A stretch of 64,000 bases of DNA from contig NC_081181.1 in NCBI RefSeq assembly GCF_029867415.1, positions 119,289,888 through 119,353,887 on the forward strand. Direction: 5' to 3'. The stretch is from Vicia villosa. Taxonomy: Eukaryota > Streptophyta > Magnoliopsida > Fabales > Fabaceae. Below the pieces are notes generated by a model, which saw only the letters and a list, made by a program, of their open reading frames with translations, had not been told where the DNA came from and made no database searches. How positions within the stretch are numbered: the first letter of the stretch is position 1; every line of letters begins with the position of its first letter. Made by a program: the position numbers and the translations under genes. Positions 33,389 to 44,174 of this stretch are shown in pieces.

Positions 33389-35007
33389 CATGGAGGGACT
33401 TAAAAACTAAGCTAACATGCATTGATGATTTTGTTGAATTTTTGAATTTTATAATATATCAAGCTTTGAATTCAAGCAACCATGGCTTGATTTTTCCACT
33501 CTCTTGCTCTAGGCCTGCTGTACCAACTCCTTGTGGCAGAGTTGAATCCATTTTGGTGGCCTTAGCTTAAGATCAAAGCAAAATAACATTATCCTTTATC
33601 ATTTCTTTTTCAATTTAATTTTAAATGTAATAAAATTAAGTAAAAAAAGAAATAAAAATGTTATGGGCCTTGGGTTGGTCGTGGGAGGCCCTTAGCATTG
33701 TTAGAAACATGTTTGGATCATGGAAATTTGGTCTCTTTTGGAAAAAAACACTTTTGATCAATGGTGATTTCATGCATTTTCCCAAAAAATGGCCAACTTC
33801 AACAAGTTATAAATCCCTCAATTTTTATCATATGAAGGAGTTCTTGTACTTTTTAGAAACCTCAAGATGTCCTCTACAAGCCACTTTGGAAACTTTTTTT
33901 CATTTGGAGAAGTTATCTTGATGTTATGGCCTTTGACAAAAAACTACTTTTTGTTGACTTTGAAAATGACCTGTAATGTCTTGGTTCTTATTTTCCAAAT
34001 GGTAAATCTAATGACCATGGGACCAATTGAATTTGAAAGATAATTGAATTTCCTTCAAAATGAGCTTTGGTTGGAATTTTTTGTATGAAGGATGAGAGAG
34101 TTATGACCAGTCAAAGTTCAGTTGACTTTTTAGGAGAAAACCCTAATTTTGAAACTTAGGGTTTTGCTGATTTTTGATCTTTCCTTGATGAATTATGATC
34201 AACCAATGATCAAATGATGAATCTTTTGACAAAATATGGATGTTGACAAAAAATTTCATTTTTTACTGTCTGTTGACTTTTCGGTCAAACTGGTCGTCTG
34301 TTGACTGTTTGAACTGCTGACTGTGCGTCTGAGCGAATTGAAGTTTGAAAATTTGTATGGTGGTACTTTGAGATATATGGAGGTCCATGAAATCCATTTG
34401 AGGTCTCAAAAAACTTGTTCTCCTGAAAAAAACAAAAACCCTAGTTAGGGACTGTTCGTGTAGGAGACAGTTAAGCGTACCTGATTTTTGTGCAGTGCTG
34501 AGTCTCTGCTAATCATGTGATATTCAGAAGACTTCTAGAACAAAAATCTTGGAATTTTGAAATGCAAAAGATTTATTTGATTGATGGTACAAAACACGGA
34601 GAATTGCACTGTCAGCGGGTTTGATTGTCAATTGACTGTTCAGGCATTAACGTAGCAGTTAAAGTGAAAATTCAACAGTCAAAGTTAATTTTTTCTTTTT
34701 GTTTTTTGTTTGTTGTGTTAATGGTGAAAATTTATTTATATGAGTTGTTAGAAAAACACAGACATAATAAATAAATAATATATACTGTATGCGAGCGAAA
34801 TTACCGATAATAACCCTGAAAAACATTTAATGCACAGAAAATAAATATTTAACTGGCAGAAAACACATAAAATATTATCTTAATAATTAAACAACAGTAC
34901 GACAGACAGTACGGCATTTAATACTGACAGTACAAATATTACATCATATAATGAACAGTACGACGAGTAAACGGTACATTATTTAAAAATAAAAGATATG
35001 ACAAACT

Positions 35008-35175
35008 TTAAGAATGACGATTAATAACCCATGCTATAAATAATAACATATAGATGATTGGGAGTGTAAACAACCCAAGTCCGCATTTTTCAGGACTATG
35101 CAGACAGAAGAAGGACATGATTACCACCACGACGGTGATGACCATAAGAAAACACGTATCCATCCGCTTCGCCAT
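35008..35175 (-). CDS. Small ORF with signal-anchor-like N terminus inside an Ogre-like LTR
   Basis: The frame has 55 codons plus a TAA stop. The product starts MAKRMDTC, with two basic residues, then a hydrophobic run (about residues 8-24, CFLMVITVVVVIMSFF), and a second hydrophobic stretch at 34-50. This resembles a signal peptide or a two-pass membrane peptide. A TATA box (35268-35276) and a CT-rich leader precede it, which is the layout of a plant gene. The other two Ogre-like LTRs lack it. It could be a captured first exon, an insertion, or chance. No homologue is recognised. Confidence 0.35.
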   Translation of the reverse strand: MAKRMDTCFLMVITVVVVIMSFFCLHSPEKCGLGLFTLPIIYMLLFIAWVINRHS

Positions 35176-35267
35176 TTTTGCCGGGGAAGAAGAGAGAATG
35201 AATATGATGTAGAAATTTGAGAGATGAGTTAGAATTTGATGTGAGATTTTATGGAAAAAATGAGAGG

Positions 35268-35276
35268 TATTTATAG
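35268..35276 (-). promoter_or_regulatory. TATA box upstream of the small ORF
   Basis: CTATAAATA on the minus strand lies about 93 bases upstream of the ATG at 35175. The intervening leader is rich in C and T, as in transcribed plant 5' UTRs. Confidence 0.45.
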
Positions 35277-36463
35277 AGTGAAAAGAAGGATAGAGACGTT
35301 GGGGAATGAAGTGATTCCGTACAAAAAAGGAAAATTTGAATGGTAGTAGGATTTGAAAGAAAGTGTATGGTAGGGTTTGAAAAAAGAGATGTATAGAATA
35401 AAGTTAGGATTTGATTTTGAAAGAAAGAGAAAGAAAAAGATTTTGAAAATAATAGAATATAGTACAAAAATTAGTGGGAAACAAAAGTTAATAATAATTT
35501 ACTTGTTGTCAGTACAGTCCGAATCCCCAGACTCTGCGCCTGCAAAAGATTTAATTCTGTACCAACTGCGTCAGTACTATTTATCTGCAAACAAATCTCA
35601 AATAAACAGCGTGTGTGAAGTGATTAACAGTAATTGGCGTTTGCGTAAGAATAAATTCAACAGCGAACCAAAATACCGTATAAGAAAATTCTAAAAATCG
35701 AGTATTCATGAAATCAAGATATTTATGAAATAAAATCCAAGATTATATGAAACTCCCAATTTTTAGACAGAAGTCTTCTGAAAAAAGATGTGGGCAAATT
35801 TTGGGGTATAACATCACTATTCAAGATTCACGAATAAAAATACGCTTAGCTTGGACGATGATGAGGAACTAATTTCCCAAGGATCAATCTGCTGTGACTC
35901 GGATTCCACTTTGAGGTTTTTATAAATTTCATGTCAAATTGTTTCCTTTGAATTCTTCCTATAATTCCAATTATTTGCTTAATTTGATTGTTGCTATAGG
36001 ATAAAATTCTTAAATTCAATTGTTGATTGATGATCCTAAATCGATTTCGTGTTAACATAACTTTTATATTATCACGAACGATCAAAGTTGCGTTTGCTTA
36101 ATTCGTAACAATTTTTAATCTGTTTGCTTAATTCGGAATCCAGGAACATCTTTCGTATAATTTCTTTTGCGCTTGTCAGTGGTTGTTATAATCGAATAGG
36201 AACGGACCCGTTAGGGAATTGGAATTTTCTAAGAATTGATGATAAGTAGGAAGCTGATGCAGTAGGTTGATTCGTTTTAGCTTAATTATTAATCACTTAT
36301 TTTATACTCTGAATTATTTGAACAGTACTGAACCAACCCCTCCAATTCGAATTTACATTTGGTTAATAAACAAGAATCCTTGAGAACGATACTCGAGTTG
36401 TCGTTACCGTAACTATATTTCAAAATCACTCGTTTTTGAGCCGTGTGCGACAGCAGATCAAAT

Positions 36464-36481
36464 TGGCGCCGTTGCCGGGGA
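36464..36481 (+). other. tRNA-Asp primer-binding site of the Athila-like element
   Basis: TGGCGCCGTTGCCGGGGA is complementary to the 3' end of plant tRNA-Asp, the primer used by Athila-type elements. It starts three bases after the LTR end at 36460. Confidence 0.85.
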
Positions 36482-36914
36482 TTCTTGTTGTTAGTAATTG
36501 ATATTAGAGTCATAGGTTTAGAGTTATCGCGTTTAGGCCGTAGTTTCCTCACGGTTTTAGCCAATACGCGTTTAGAGTCGAAAAAATCGGTTTTTGGAAA
36601 AATTGTGTTCGATTGTAAAACTTTTTTTGCTTACTGAGAGCAGAAAAATCATGCGATCAATACTCCCATACTCTAGAAGAGTAAGGGAATTCGACCCCAA
36701 ATCTCCAAATTCCACTTTTTTCTATTTTTAGTTAATTTTTTTACTGTTTTTGCTGTTTCAAAACAATCAAAAAAATTCCATAATTCTAATTTCGTCTAAT
36801 TAGATGGAATTCTATGTTTTTATATTTTTCTGTATTTATTTTAATCGTTTTCCTTATTTCTATTTGTTTATGCCTGTTTGGGACATAGTTGATATTTCTG
36901 TGTTTGTTGATGAC

Positions 36915-37430
36915 ATGACTGAACAAAGAACTTTAAGGCAGTCGGCTGCCCCTGATGCGAGCTATAATGGTTTATTCATTGAGTATCCTGATGTTGATGT
37001 ACCTTTTGAATTGAAATCTGGTTTAATACACTTGTTGCCAAGGTTTAGTGGTCTTGCAGGTGAGGATCCACATAAGCATCTGAAGGAATTTCATATTGTT
37101 TGTTCTACACCATTGAGACCTAAAGGAATAACAGAAGACCATATCAAGCTGAGAGTCTTCCCGTTCTCACTTCAAGGTGCTGGAAAAGATTGGTTATACT
37201 ACCTTGAGCCGAATTCTATTACAAGCTGGAATGATCTCAAAAAAAGTGTTCTTAGAAAGATTCTTCCCTCCCCAAGTTACCACTTTTGCATCTTCCGGAC
37301 CTTCACTAGAGGACCTTGTCAAGCAAATGGCTATGAATAATCTCCAATTTCAGCAAAAACAGATTCTATTATTCAGAATTTGCAGACACAGGTTGGACAA
37401 CTTGTAACTTCAATGAATTCCATGCCCAAA
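36915..37430 (+). pseudogene. gag: Athila-type Gag remnant
   Basis: From ATG 36915 (MTEQRTLRQSAAPD) the frame gives the Athila Gag core: LKSGLIHLLPRFSGL, EDPHKHLKEFHIVC, RVFPFSLQGAGKDWLYYL and SWNDLKKSVLRK. The core then breaks. A deletion and frameshift near 37265 bring in a distal Gag segment (SGPSLEDLVKQMAMNNLQFQ) in another frame. An upstream ATG at 36804 is in frame, but its leader is hydrophobic and unlike Gag. Confidence 0.75.
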
Positions 37431-37435
37431 ATGTA

Positions 37436-38085
37436 GTGAATCCAAACGGTCCTAATGTAAGTGTGATTTCCTTAAGTTTCAAAAAGAGTGTTGAACCGGT
37501 TGAACCAACAACAGAAAAAAATAAAGAGGTGGTTAAGTCCATTCCTAAACTTGATTATGAAATTTTTGATGACACTTATAATGATTTGTTTGCAGCTGTC
37601 AATTTTCCATCTTTTTCTAGTTTTGATGATGTTTACTCATGTTCTGATTGTACTAACTCTAACCTTTGTGTTGTATGTGCTGATATTGATGTTGTCTTGC
37701 AGGGTGACATTTTTCCTACAGGTGAAGTTGTCGATGAAGTTTTTTATGCAGTTGAACTTGAAATCTCGGCTGCCCAAAACACACCATCCGTTGAACAACC
37801 ACCTTCTTTAGAGTCTGAACTACTTCCTGGAGATTTAAAGAAACACACCATCAAAGACTGAATTTGAGAATGAAGAGAAATCATTAAAGAAACATAAGAA
37901 TGGAATTGGGTGGACTTTGATTGACATTCTTGATATTATTATATCATGTAATGTGCATAAGATCTCACTTTCAGATGAAGAAAAATTAGTGAGGCAGCCC
38001 TTTCAACCATTGATCTTTGATGTTGTGATAAATGACATCACTTTCACGTGCGCATTCAACACCCTACATTCTAAGGCAAGGCAAA
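37436..38085 (+). pseudogene. Athila-type protease-RT junction remnant
   Basis: A 141-residue frame (37436-37861) with PPSLESELLPGDLK near its end precedes, in shifted frame, HKKHKNGIGWTLIDI and CNVHKISLSDEEKL. These are the sequences that lead into Athila reverse transcriptase. The RT palm and everything downstream are missing. The protease signature is not recognisable. Confidence 0.6.
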
Positions 38086-39449
38086 AATTCATATAACAAC
38101 ACAACACAAAGTTAAGAGTTCAATAAAAAAACAACAATCAAAATTCATACAAAAAGTGAATTAAATACTTATAGACAATCATCAAGTTCAAACAACATGG
38201 ATAATGACAAAAGGTTTAAAGGGGGTTACAAATGATCACACACTCACAAGGTGACTTGACTATTTATCAATGGTAGTTGTGCTTAAAATAAACCAAAAAT
38301 GCCTTAATGCTTTTCATGCCTCATATAATCAACCCAAATAAAAGATTAAGCATAATAAAATCCAGTTAAAACAAGAATGTCGGCCTCCATCATATATGAA
38401 CAATGGCATGCTTCCTCATTTGGGGGGGGGGGGGGGGGTAAAAAGGAACTGAAGCGATTCAATCAAAAAGCAAGTAATGTAAAAGAAAGAATGGCATGGT
38501 AATTGTACAAATGAGAAGTTTCCTAAACATGTTATCCTATAGAAAGCGATAAACAAGTACCTTGAATGATACAGCTTTAAAAACATCATTACCATACATT
38601 TGTAAGCTGAAACAATCACACTCCAGAAATCACCAAATGCAACTTCGAGTTATCAGAACAAAATTAGAGTCCAAACAATAACAAAATAATTAGTAAGACT
38701 ATTGTTATGTATCCTACAGAGCCTTGGTGAAAGTGGGAAAATGGAAGGCAATTGAAACAAAAAGAATTCACTGGTGCAACACGGCTAAGCGCACTAGACC
38801 GTGCTTAGCAGTAGTTATGAAAAATGCAGAAAAAAAGACACCAACTGCATTTTCATGCAACCTCCACTACGCCTACACATCTCAATTTACAAATTTTACA
38901 ACCAACAAATGTCCTCAAGCTAAACACGACAAGCTCATGGAAACACAAACATTAACACATTAACACAAACTACTATAAACATACTAAAAGAAAAGGTGAA
39001 ATTGGATGAACAAGTTGAAAAGTGAAGATTTGAGAATTTTAAGAATTAGTTCAATTGCAACTTGTTTATAAAATTTCATCAAACTACCTATACTACTACA
39101 ATGAAAAACAATAAAGCAACTAAAAACAATAAAACGTGCTTATTTTACGTTGTTAGCTCGGCGCCTATTATTTACAACCATTCACTCCTGCCTTTGCTCT
39201 CATCTCCCCGAGCTCCAACCGAAAATACACACCTAACCACACTTTTGGTTAACGTGAAACAAAACAAGTATATACACTATATCCACAAGTATGCAAAACA
39301 TGTAAAATTCACAAGTATGGTAAGCATAAACAAATAAATGCACAAGTATATATAAGCAGGTCTAATTACACAATATAAATAATATGAATATTATGTGAAA
39401 AACTCAAAACCAAAGAAAATATCGCAATGTGATCCAATAAAAACATTAA
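38086..39449 (-). other. Non-coding 5' internal region of the Cyclops-like element
   Basis: No coding similarity is recognisable. It contains a run of 17 G (38422-38438) and a GCTAAGC/GCTTAGC patch (about 38785-38812) like those in the element's LTRs. It leads into the minus-strand primer site. Confidence 0.4.
38422..38438 (+). repeat. Poly(G)17 tract
   Basis: Seventeen consecutive G residues in otherwise AT-rich DNA. Such a run could form G-quadruplex structure and is prone to length error in sequencing and assembly. Confidence 0.9.
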
Positions 39450-39467
39450 TTCCCGGCAATGACGCCA
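39450..39467 (-). other. Primer-binding site of the Cyclops-like element
   Basis: TGGCGTCATTGCCGGGAA on the minus strand differs at a few positions from the tRNA-Asp complement seen at 36464. It lies six bases inside the right-hand LTR, giving the element's orientation. Confidence 0.75.
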
Positions 39468-39473
39468 TTTTGT

Positions 39474-40798
39474 TGAAGCAGTAAAGCGGTAGAAAAAAGT
39501 AAGTATTTATTTAGTTTTATCATATCGTCTCCACAGGGATTAGTGCTATGGAATTATCGTTCGACAATTTCTTGCATTTATGAGTTTTGGTTTAAATGAT
39601 GTTAAAGTAAATATGGGAATTTAACATACAAAAAGGGAAGAATTCATTATTTGGAGAAGAGAAATTATCAAGCATGAATTTACACCACTAATCATAAACC
39701 AAAACCTATCGATCAGTTGCACTCAACCTACAATACTCGTCAAACTCATCACGTATCTCTCACATTAGTGTCCATTTCTACAACACCTAAGAGACATATC
39801 ATAACTAAATTTATGCCTAACGCAAAGTTGCGAGAACAATCATATTCTCGTGTCGGTGATCTCTCGCACGAAACTCAAACACGGAAGCATTAAGCTTCGA
39901 TACCCATAGTGATTATTAGATTAAATCTAACTCTAGTATCTAGAAACTAAAACATATCCATCCTCAATCAAGATTTGTGAGGTATATCTCTTTAGCAACA
40001 TAAATCCAAACATAAATGCAAAAAGATCAAGGAAGACAACAAGTTTGATTTGTAAAGCAAGCTTTATGCACACCATGAGTGATAAACAAACATATATTCA
40101 GAGTAAATATACAAAAAAACCAACAAATGAAAAATACATAGAGAAGAGAAAAGATAAACATGAATCTTTCAGGTTGTCAACACCGATTGAAGTAAATCCA
40201 CCTCCTAAACATCAAGATGCATCATCCATTGTCGTTTTGAACTTCCCTCCTCAAAAGAATGAAGGTGATGGGGTTAGGAATCAAAAATACCCAACCCATA
40301 ACCTAAAAAAGCTTTTTTGGTCCTAAATACAAGTTTGAAACCCGCAGATCCCGCTTAGCGGTACAAAGCCCGCTAAGTTCAATCTGCTACAACTTAAAGT
40401 CTTGTTTCGACCATAACATGAGAATTGTAACTCTGATTTATGCCTGGTTCGAAGCATTGGAAAACTTATTCAACGATCTATCTAACAATTCCTAAATATG
40501 AACCAAATTTATGATTTGTATCATCTTTTTTTTTAACCTTATTCTTTGATGAATTGTTAAAAATTGCATTCTTGAAGCTTAGTCTTTGGCCTTTGTTACT
40601 CAATGCTCCAACCATGCATGAATACTTATAAAATTAATAAAAAATGGTCAAAAGATATATAAATTAATTGAAAACTCAAAGAATACGTAGTATGTACAAA
40701 TATATGAAAACGTACACATTCACGCACAATTTGAGAAAAAAGAGTCGATGAGTGCTACAAAACTATGTACAAAAATAACTACAATTTGACACTTATCA
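39474..40798 (-). repeat. Cyclops-like LTR B (5' LTR of the minus-strand element)
   Basis: Homologous along its length to 28496-29829, with numerous substitutions and small indels. It ends on the minus strand next to the primer site. Beyond 40798 the copia coding sequence resumes. Confidence 0.8.
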
Positions 40799-41280
40799 GC
40801 AACGCTTGCTATTATATGAATCATGTCTTGATAATACCAATTCTAAAGAGGAATCTTTATGAACTATAAAAAGGAAAAAAAGCTCAATATCTCTCACTTA
40901 CATGTTTTTGGATTCAAGTGCTTTATCCTTAACAACAAGAAAGAAAACCTCTGAAAATTTGATGCAAAAGCTGATGAAGGCATATTCATAGGATACTCAA
41001 CTTTTAGCAAAGATTTTAGAGTCTTTAGTAAAATAAATATGACAACCAAAGAATAATTTCTTGTTACTTTTGATGAATCTAACACTAATCTAGTAGAAGT
41101 AGAAGTTTTCGATTGTGCAAGTATCTTGGAAAAAGATAAATCTAGAGAAAAATGATTAAGAAATAGACCAATGCCAAAATGAAAATTAAGTTGAAGAATC
41201 GTCTCAGGATCAAACTGTAGATACTCCATCAAAACATCCAGATCTTCTGAAAGAATGAAGTTCAATAAGAGACTATCTTA
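40799..41280 (+). pseudogene. Sirevirus-like copia integrase C-terminal remnant
   Basis: It continues the coding sense interrupted at 28495. Motifs YYMNHVLIIPILK, HLHVFGFKCFILNNK, FDAKADEGIFIGYS and FLVTFDESN are those of copia integrase after the catalytic core. Several stops and shifts are present. Similarity ends near 41280, where Ogre-like sequence begins. Confidence 0.75.
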
Positions 41281-42029
41281 TTGTCGCGACAGGAAAAATT
41301 GAGATTAAGCTATTAGTTAAATTAACTCAAAAATAGAGATTCACCACTGATCTTTATTGTTTCCAAAGGAAAGACAAAATATTGATAAAATTCAGCGAGA
41401 AATTAAAACAAAAGAGAGATCTAGATACGGGGGGTCGGTTATGTAATGGGAAGGTATTAACACCCGTCACATCTATGGTAGTCCACAGGAACCTCTTGAA
41501 AATATGTGTTATTATAAAACTAGATTGTTTGCAAAAATATTGGGATGATGAGAAAAGAAGTATTTTATTATTGTTGTGCTCGCCAAGACTTTAAGAGTCT
41601 TGTGCCTATGTATCCTTCATGTGCAATGAAGAAGTCAGAGCCTCGTAGTTCATAGTAAAAGTAAACATGAAAGTCTTTTGATTGATTTTAAATTGGAAAG
41701 ACACTTCATCGTATTCGAGTGGAAAATACAACTTGTTACCCACAAGTATGAGAAAGTGTGCATTTGCGTCATCTTGATATGGAGAATTTTTACTTGAACT
41801 TTCTCATATGTAAATATCTACATTCAAGTAGAAAATGTTAATTACTTTACTACATATCGTAGAAGCATAGTGGTTTGTATAACTGCTAGAATATACTAAT
41901 ATCCATCCTTTTAAAAAGGTTTTAAAAGAAAAGTGCACAAAGGCACAAAAAGAAATTTTATGAGGTTTGTTTCTAGTTCCATGGTTTTTAGATTGACATT
42001 GATTTTGCTAAAACATGGTTCTTAACTAA
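41281..42029 (-). mobile_element. Ogre-like LTR remnant
   Basis: GGGTCGGTTATGTAATGGGA and AACACCCGTCACATCTATGG at about 41430-41480 are decayed versions of the Ogre-like LTR landmark (TTATACAAAGGGAAGGTGTT and CACCCTTTGTATCCATGG). The TTCGAGTGGAAAATAC motif recalls the 5.3-kb region. The ends are unclear. Confidence 0.45.
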
Positions 42030-43049
42030 TGTTGAGAAGATGTTGAAATATCTTGACCAACTCTCATAATAGATTCAGTTGTTATGAGTTTTGAGAAATA
42101 TTCTGTCAGATGTTGTGACATCATATACCAGAACATCATGACATTTTAGACTGGATTTTAATCCTTGAGGATATGATTGAAAAATATGAGATTCTGGAAG
42201 AATCAGACACTCATACAGGCACAACCAATCAAGGAGTTTTTAGGACAAATCCAGATTTGATTTGGTTTTAGAAAAAGGATCATTAAGATATTTTTAGGAA
42301 ACTAAGGTTTGATTTTATTTGTTCTTATTTTGTGTGGATCATGCAGCTGATTTAAAAAGGAGAAGAATGGATTTGTTTCAGAGTCCAATCCCATACTGCA
42401 AGAGTCTATAAATAAGGACTTTCTAAACCTAGTATAATAAGCATTCACAAATAGAAACCGTGAGTTCAAATAAGGGTTAGTGTTTTGGGAGTCCTTTAAG
42501 CTTTTCGTGTGTTTTGTTTGTGTGTTACGCATGTATCTTCTAATACATTGAGGTGGACTGTTTGTTCTCACTCTTCAAGCTTTTAAGAAAAAGAGTTAAG
42601 TATTATTCTTGGTTGGAGCTTTTAACCAAAATCAAGTATTTTTTATTTGAAAGTGTAATCTTTCTATTTGGTTCCTCTAGTCACAAGGTATGTGACTGTT
42701 TTTATCACTGAGGTGATTGGAAGTGAGATGTTGATTTCTCATATCTAGATGTTGATTTCTAGGTAGAAGTTGCACGAGTAGTGATCAGGAGAAAGGTTAT
42801 AAACTGGGATTGTTTAGGCTTTGAACTAATACTATTATAGTAGATTGTCTTCCTGGCTTGGTAGCCCTCAAATTAGGCGTGTTGCACTGAATTGGGTTAA
42901 TAATTACGTGTATTATTTATCATTATGCATTTTGTTTCAATTTTGATATAACTGTGTTGTTAGTGAGCAGATGTCATAACATACGTCTTGACATTCTGTG
43001 GTGTTAGGACATCAGTCTTGACATATGTATTGAAAGTGCCAGAATTTCA
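42030..43049 (+). repeat. Sirevirus-like 5' LTR
   Basis: Starts near TGTTGAGAAGATG and ends TTTCA before a primer site. It carries the repeated GATGTTGTGACATC/GACATC motifs known from SIRE-type LTRs and a TATA box TATAAATA at 42407-42414. Its length of about 1 kb fits. The start is approximate. Confidence 0.6.
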
Positions 43050-43051
43050 AT

Positions 43052-43069
43052 TGGCAACAGAGCAGGCAC
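43052..43069 (+). other. Decayed initiator-tRNA-Met primer-binding site
   Basis: TGGCAACAGAGCAGGCAC differs slightly from the TGGTATCAGAGCAGGCAC of Sireviruses and lies just after the LTR end. Confidence 0.6.
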
Positions 43070-43089
43070 CCTGTTGTATTTATTGAGTG

Positions 43090-43655
43090 AGTTCCAGGGA
43101 GAATATTTTATGGTACTCTAGATAAAGAAGGAGGATACAACACCATACCACCTCTATTGGATGGTTTACAGTATGACTGGTAGAAAGTCACAATGGTGGC
43201 TTTTCTAAAATCCATGGACAGCAAAGGTTGGAAGCCTATTTTAAAAGGATGAGAGCATCCCGTTGAGAAGTTCAAAGAAGGGAATGTGTCCTTAAAACCT
43301 GAAGAAGATTGGTTTGATGAGACTGTTTTCAGGTTAACCAACACTTGTACTATAACGAAGGATACTTGGGAAATCCTCATAACAACTTATGAAGGCAATC
43401 CAAAATGAATATGTCTAGACTTCAGCTTCTCATTTCAAAATTTGAAAATCTGAAGATGAATAATGATGAGACTATCCAGCAATATCATATGTATATTCTT
43501 TAAATCGCAAATGCATATAGTGCCTTGGGAGAAAAGATGTCAGGAGAAAAACTTGTAAGAAAAATTCTTAGGTCTACCTAGGAAATTTGATATGAAGTGA
43601 CAACCATTAAAGAAGCTCATAACATCAGCCCCATGAGAGTTCATGAACTTGTTGG
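43090..43655 (+). pseudogene. gag: Sirevirus-like copia Gag remnant, 5' part
   Basis: Frames give GGYNTIPPLLDGLQYD, VAFLKSMDSKGWKPIL, FRLTNTCTITKDTWEILITTYEG, MSRLQLLISKFENL and ISPMRVHELVG, the UBN2-type Gag of copia elements. Internal stops and a frameshift near 43400 are present. The coding sense breaks at ELVG and continues at 47724 after a solo LTR. Confidence 0.75.
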
Positions 43656-44174
43656 TGTTAGAACAAGATTGAGAATCTATGTTCAGAATCTGGTTTTGAT
43701 GATAACAAGCATATATTTTGTGAGTAACAATTTTATTACTAATGGTTTCATTGAGTGTGCAGATATTATGCTATAAAGCCTTATACGACAGCATCAGAAG
43801 TTCTGTACAAAGAGCAAGAATTCAACAAGACAAGCTTTAAGGATTTAAACAGAAATATCAATATACATGAAGATCCGTTACAACAAGAAGATCACATGAA
43901 TAGAAGATCAGAAGTTCTGATAGAGTAATGCAGTGACATACAAAAAGCTATAACAACAAAGGCACACGCGGACAAGAAAAGAAAATACAACTTCAGCCTA
44001 CAAAGTACAAAAGTTCAAAATCAAAAGAAAAACTGTTACAAACATCATCATTAGCAAAACGGTTGCAATAATTAAATGGAACAACTCCCAAGGTTGATAG
44101 AAGAAGTAACCCACATGCAACTTATTGGAGAAAACAAAAGTAAAAAGCAGCACACAAGCATTTAATGTGCTCTC

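Larger units (their letters stand above)
31015..35813 (-). mobile_element. Ogre-like solo LTR, minus orientation, 4799 bp
   Basis: On the minus strand it starts TGTTATACCCCAAAATTTGC and ends GAGGGCATGACA. A perfect TCACT duplication flanks it (31010-31014 and 35814-35818). The GAGTCGCCACCGAC landmark (31105-31118) and the TGGTTATCCATGGGCTC block lie near its 3' end. It is about 0.7-1 kb longer than the other two Ogre-like LTRs. The extra length appears to be near its 5' end, about 34.5-35.8 kb, where a small gene-like unit lies. Confidence 0.88.
30576..38085 (+). mobile_element. Decayed Athila-like Ty3/gypsy element, plus orientation, 3'-truncated
   Basis: A 5' LTR of about 1.06 kb (30576 or 30590 to 36460, after removing the nested solo LTR) ends CAGATCA. 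A tRNA-Asp primer site, a Gag frame and the start of an RT region follow. No matching 3' LTR is seen, and coding similarity ends near 38085, so the right end is truncated or deleted. It lies antiparallel within the Cyclops-like element. Confidence 0.65.
28496..40798 (-). mobile_element. Old Cyclops/Athila-like LTR retrotransposon, minus orientation, with nested insertions
   Basis: Two ~1.33-kb LTRs (28496-29829 and 39474-40798) share the same orientation, starting TGATAAGTGCCAAATTG on the minus strand. A polypurine tract (TTGGGGAGAG, minus) adjoins the left copy, and a tRNA-Asp-like primer site (39450-39467, minus) adjoins the right copy. The element therefore reads right to left. It interrupts a copia integrase, and the flanking pentamers GCACT and GCAAC agree in three of five bases. 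The LTRs differ at roughly one in ten positions over the first ~370 bases, so it is old. Without nested DNA the internal part is only about 2 kb and has no coding frame, suggesting a deletion derivative. Confidence 0.75.

Noticed and set aside
34860..34990. Recurrent ACAGTACG phrases as a regulatory array
   Set aside because: Spacing is irregular and only four to five short occurrences are seen in AT-rich DNA.
36461..36485. tRNA-Asp-like sequence as a tRNA gene
   Set aside because: Only the 18-base 3' complement is present, directly after an LTR end. It is a primer-binding site.
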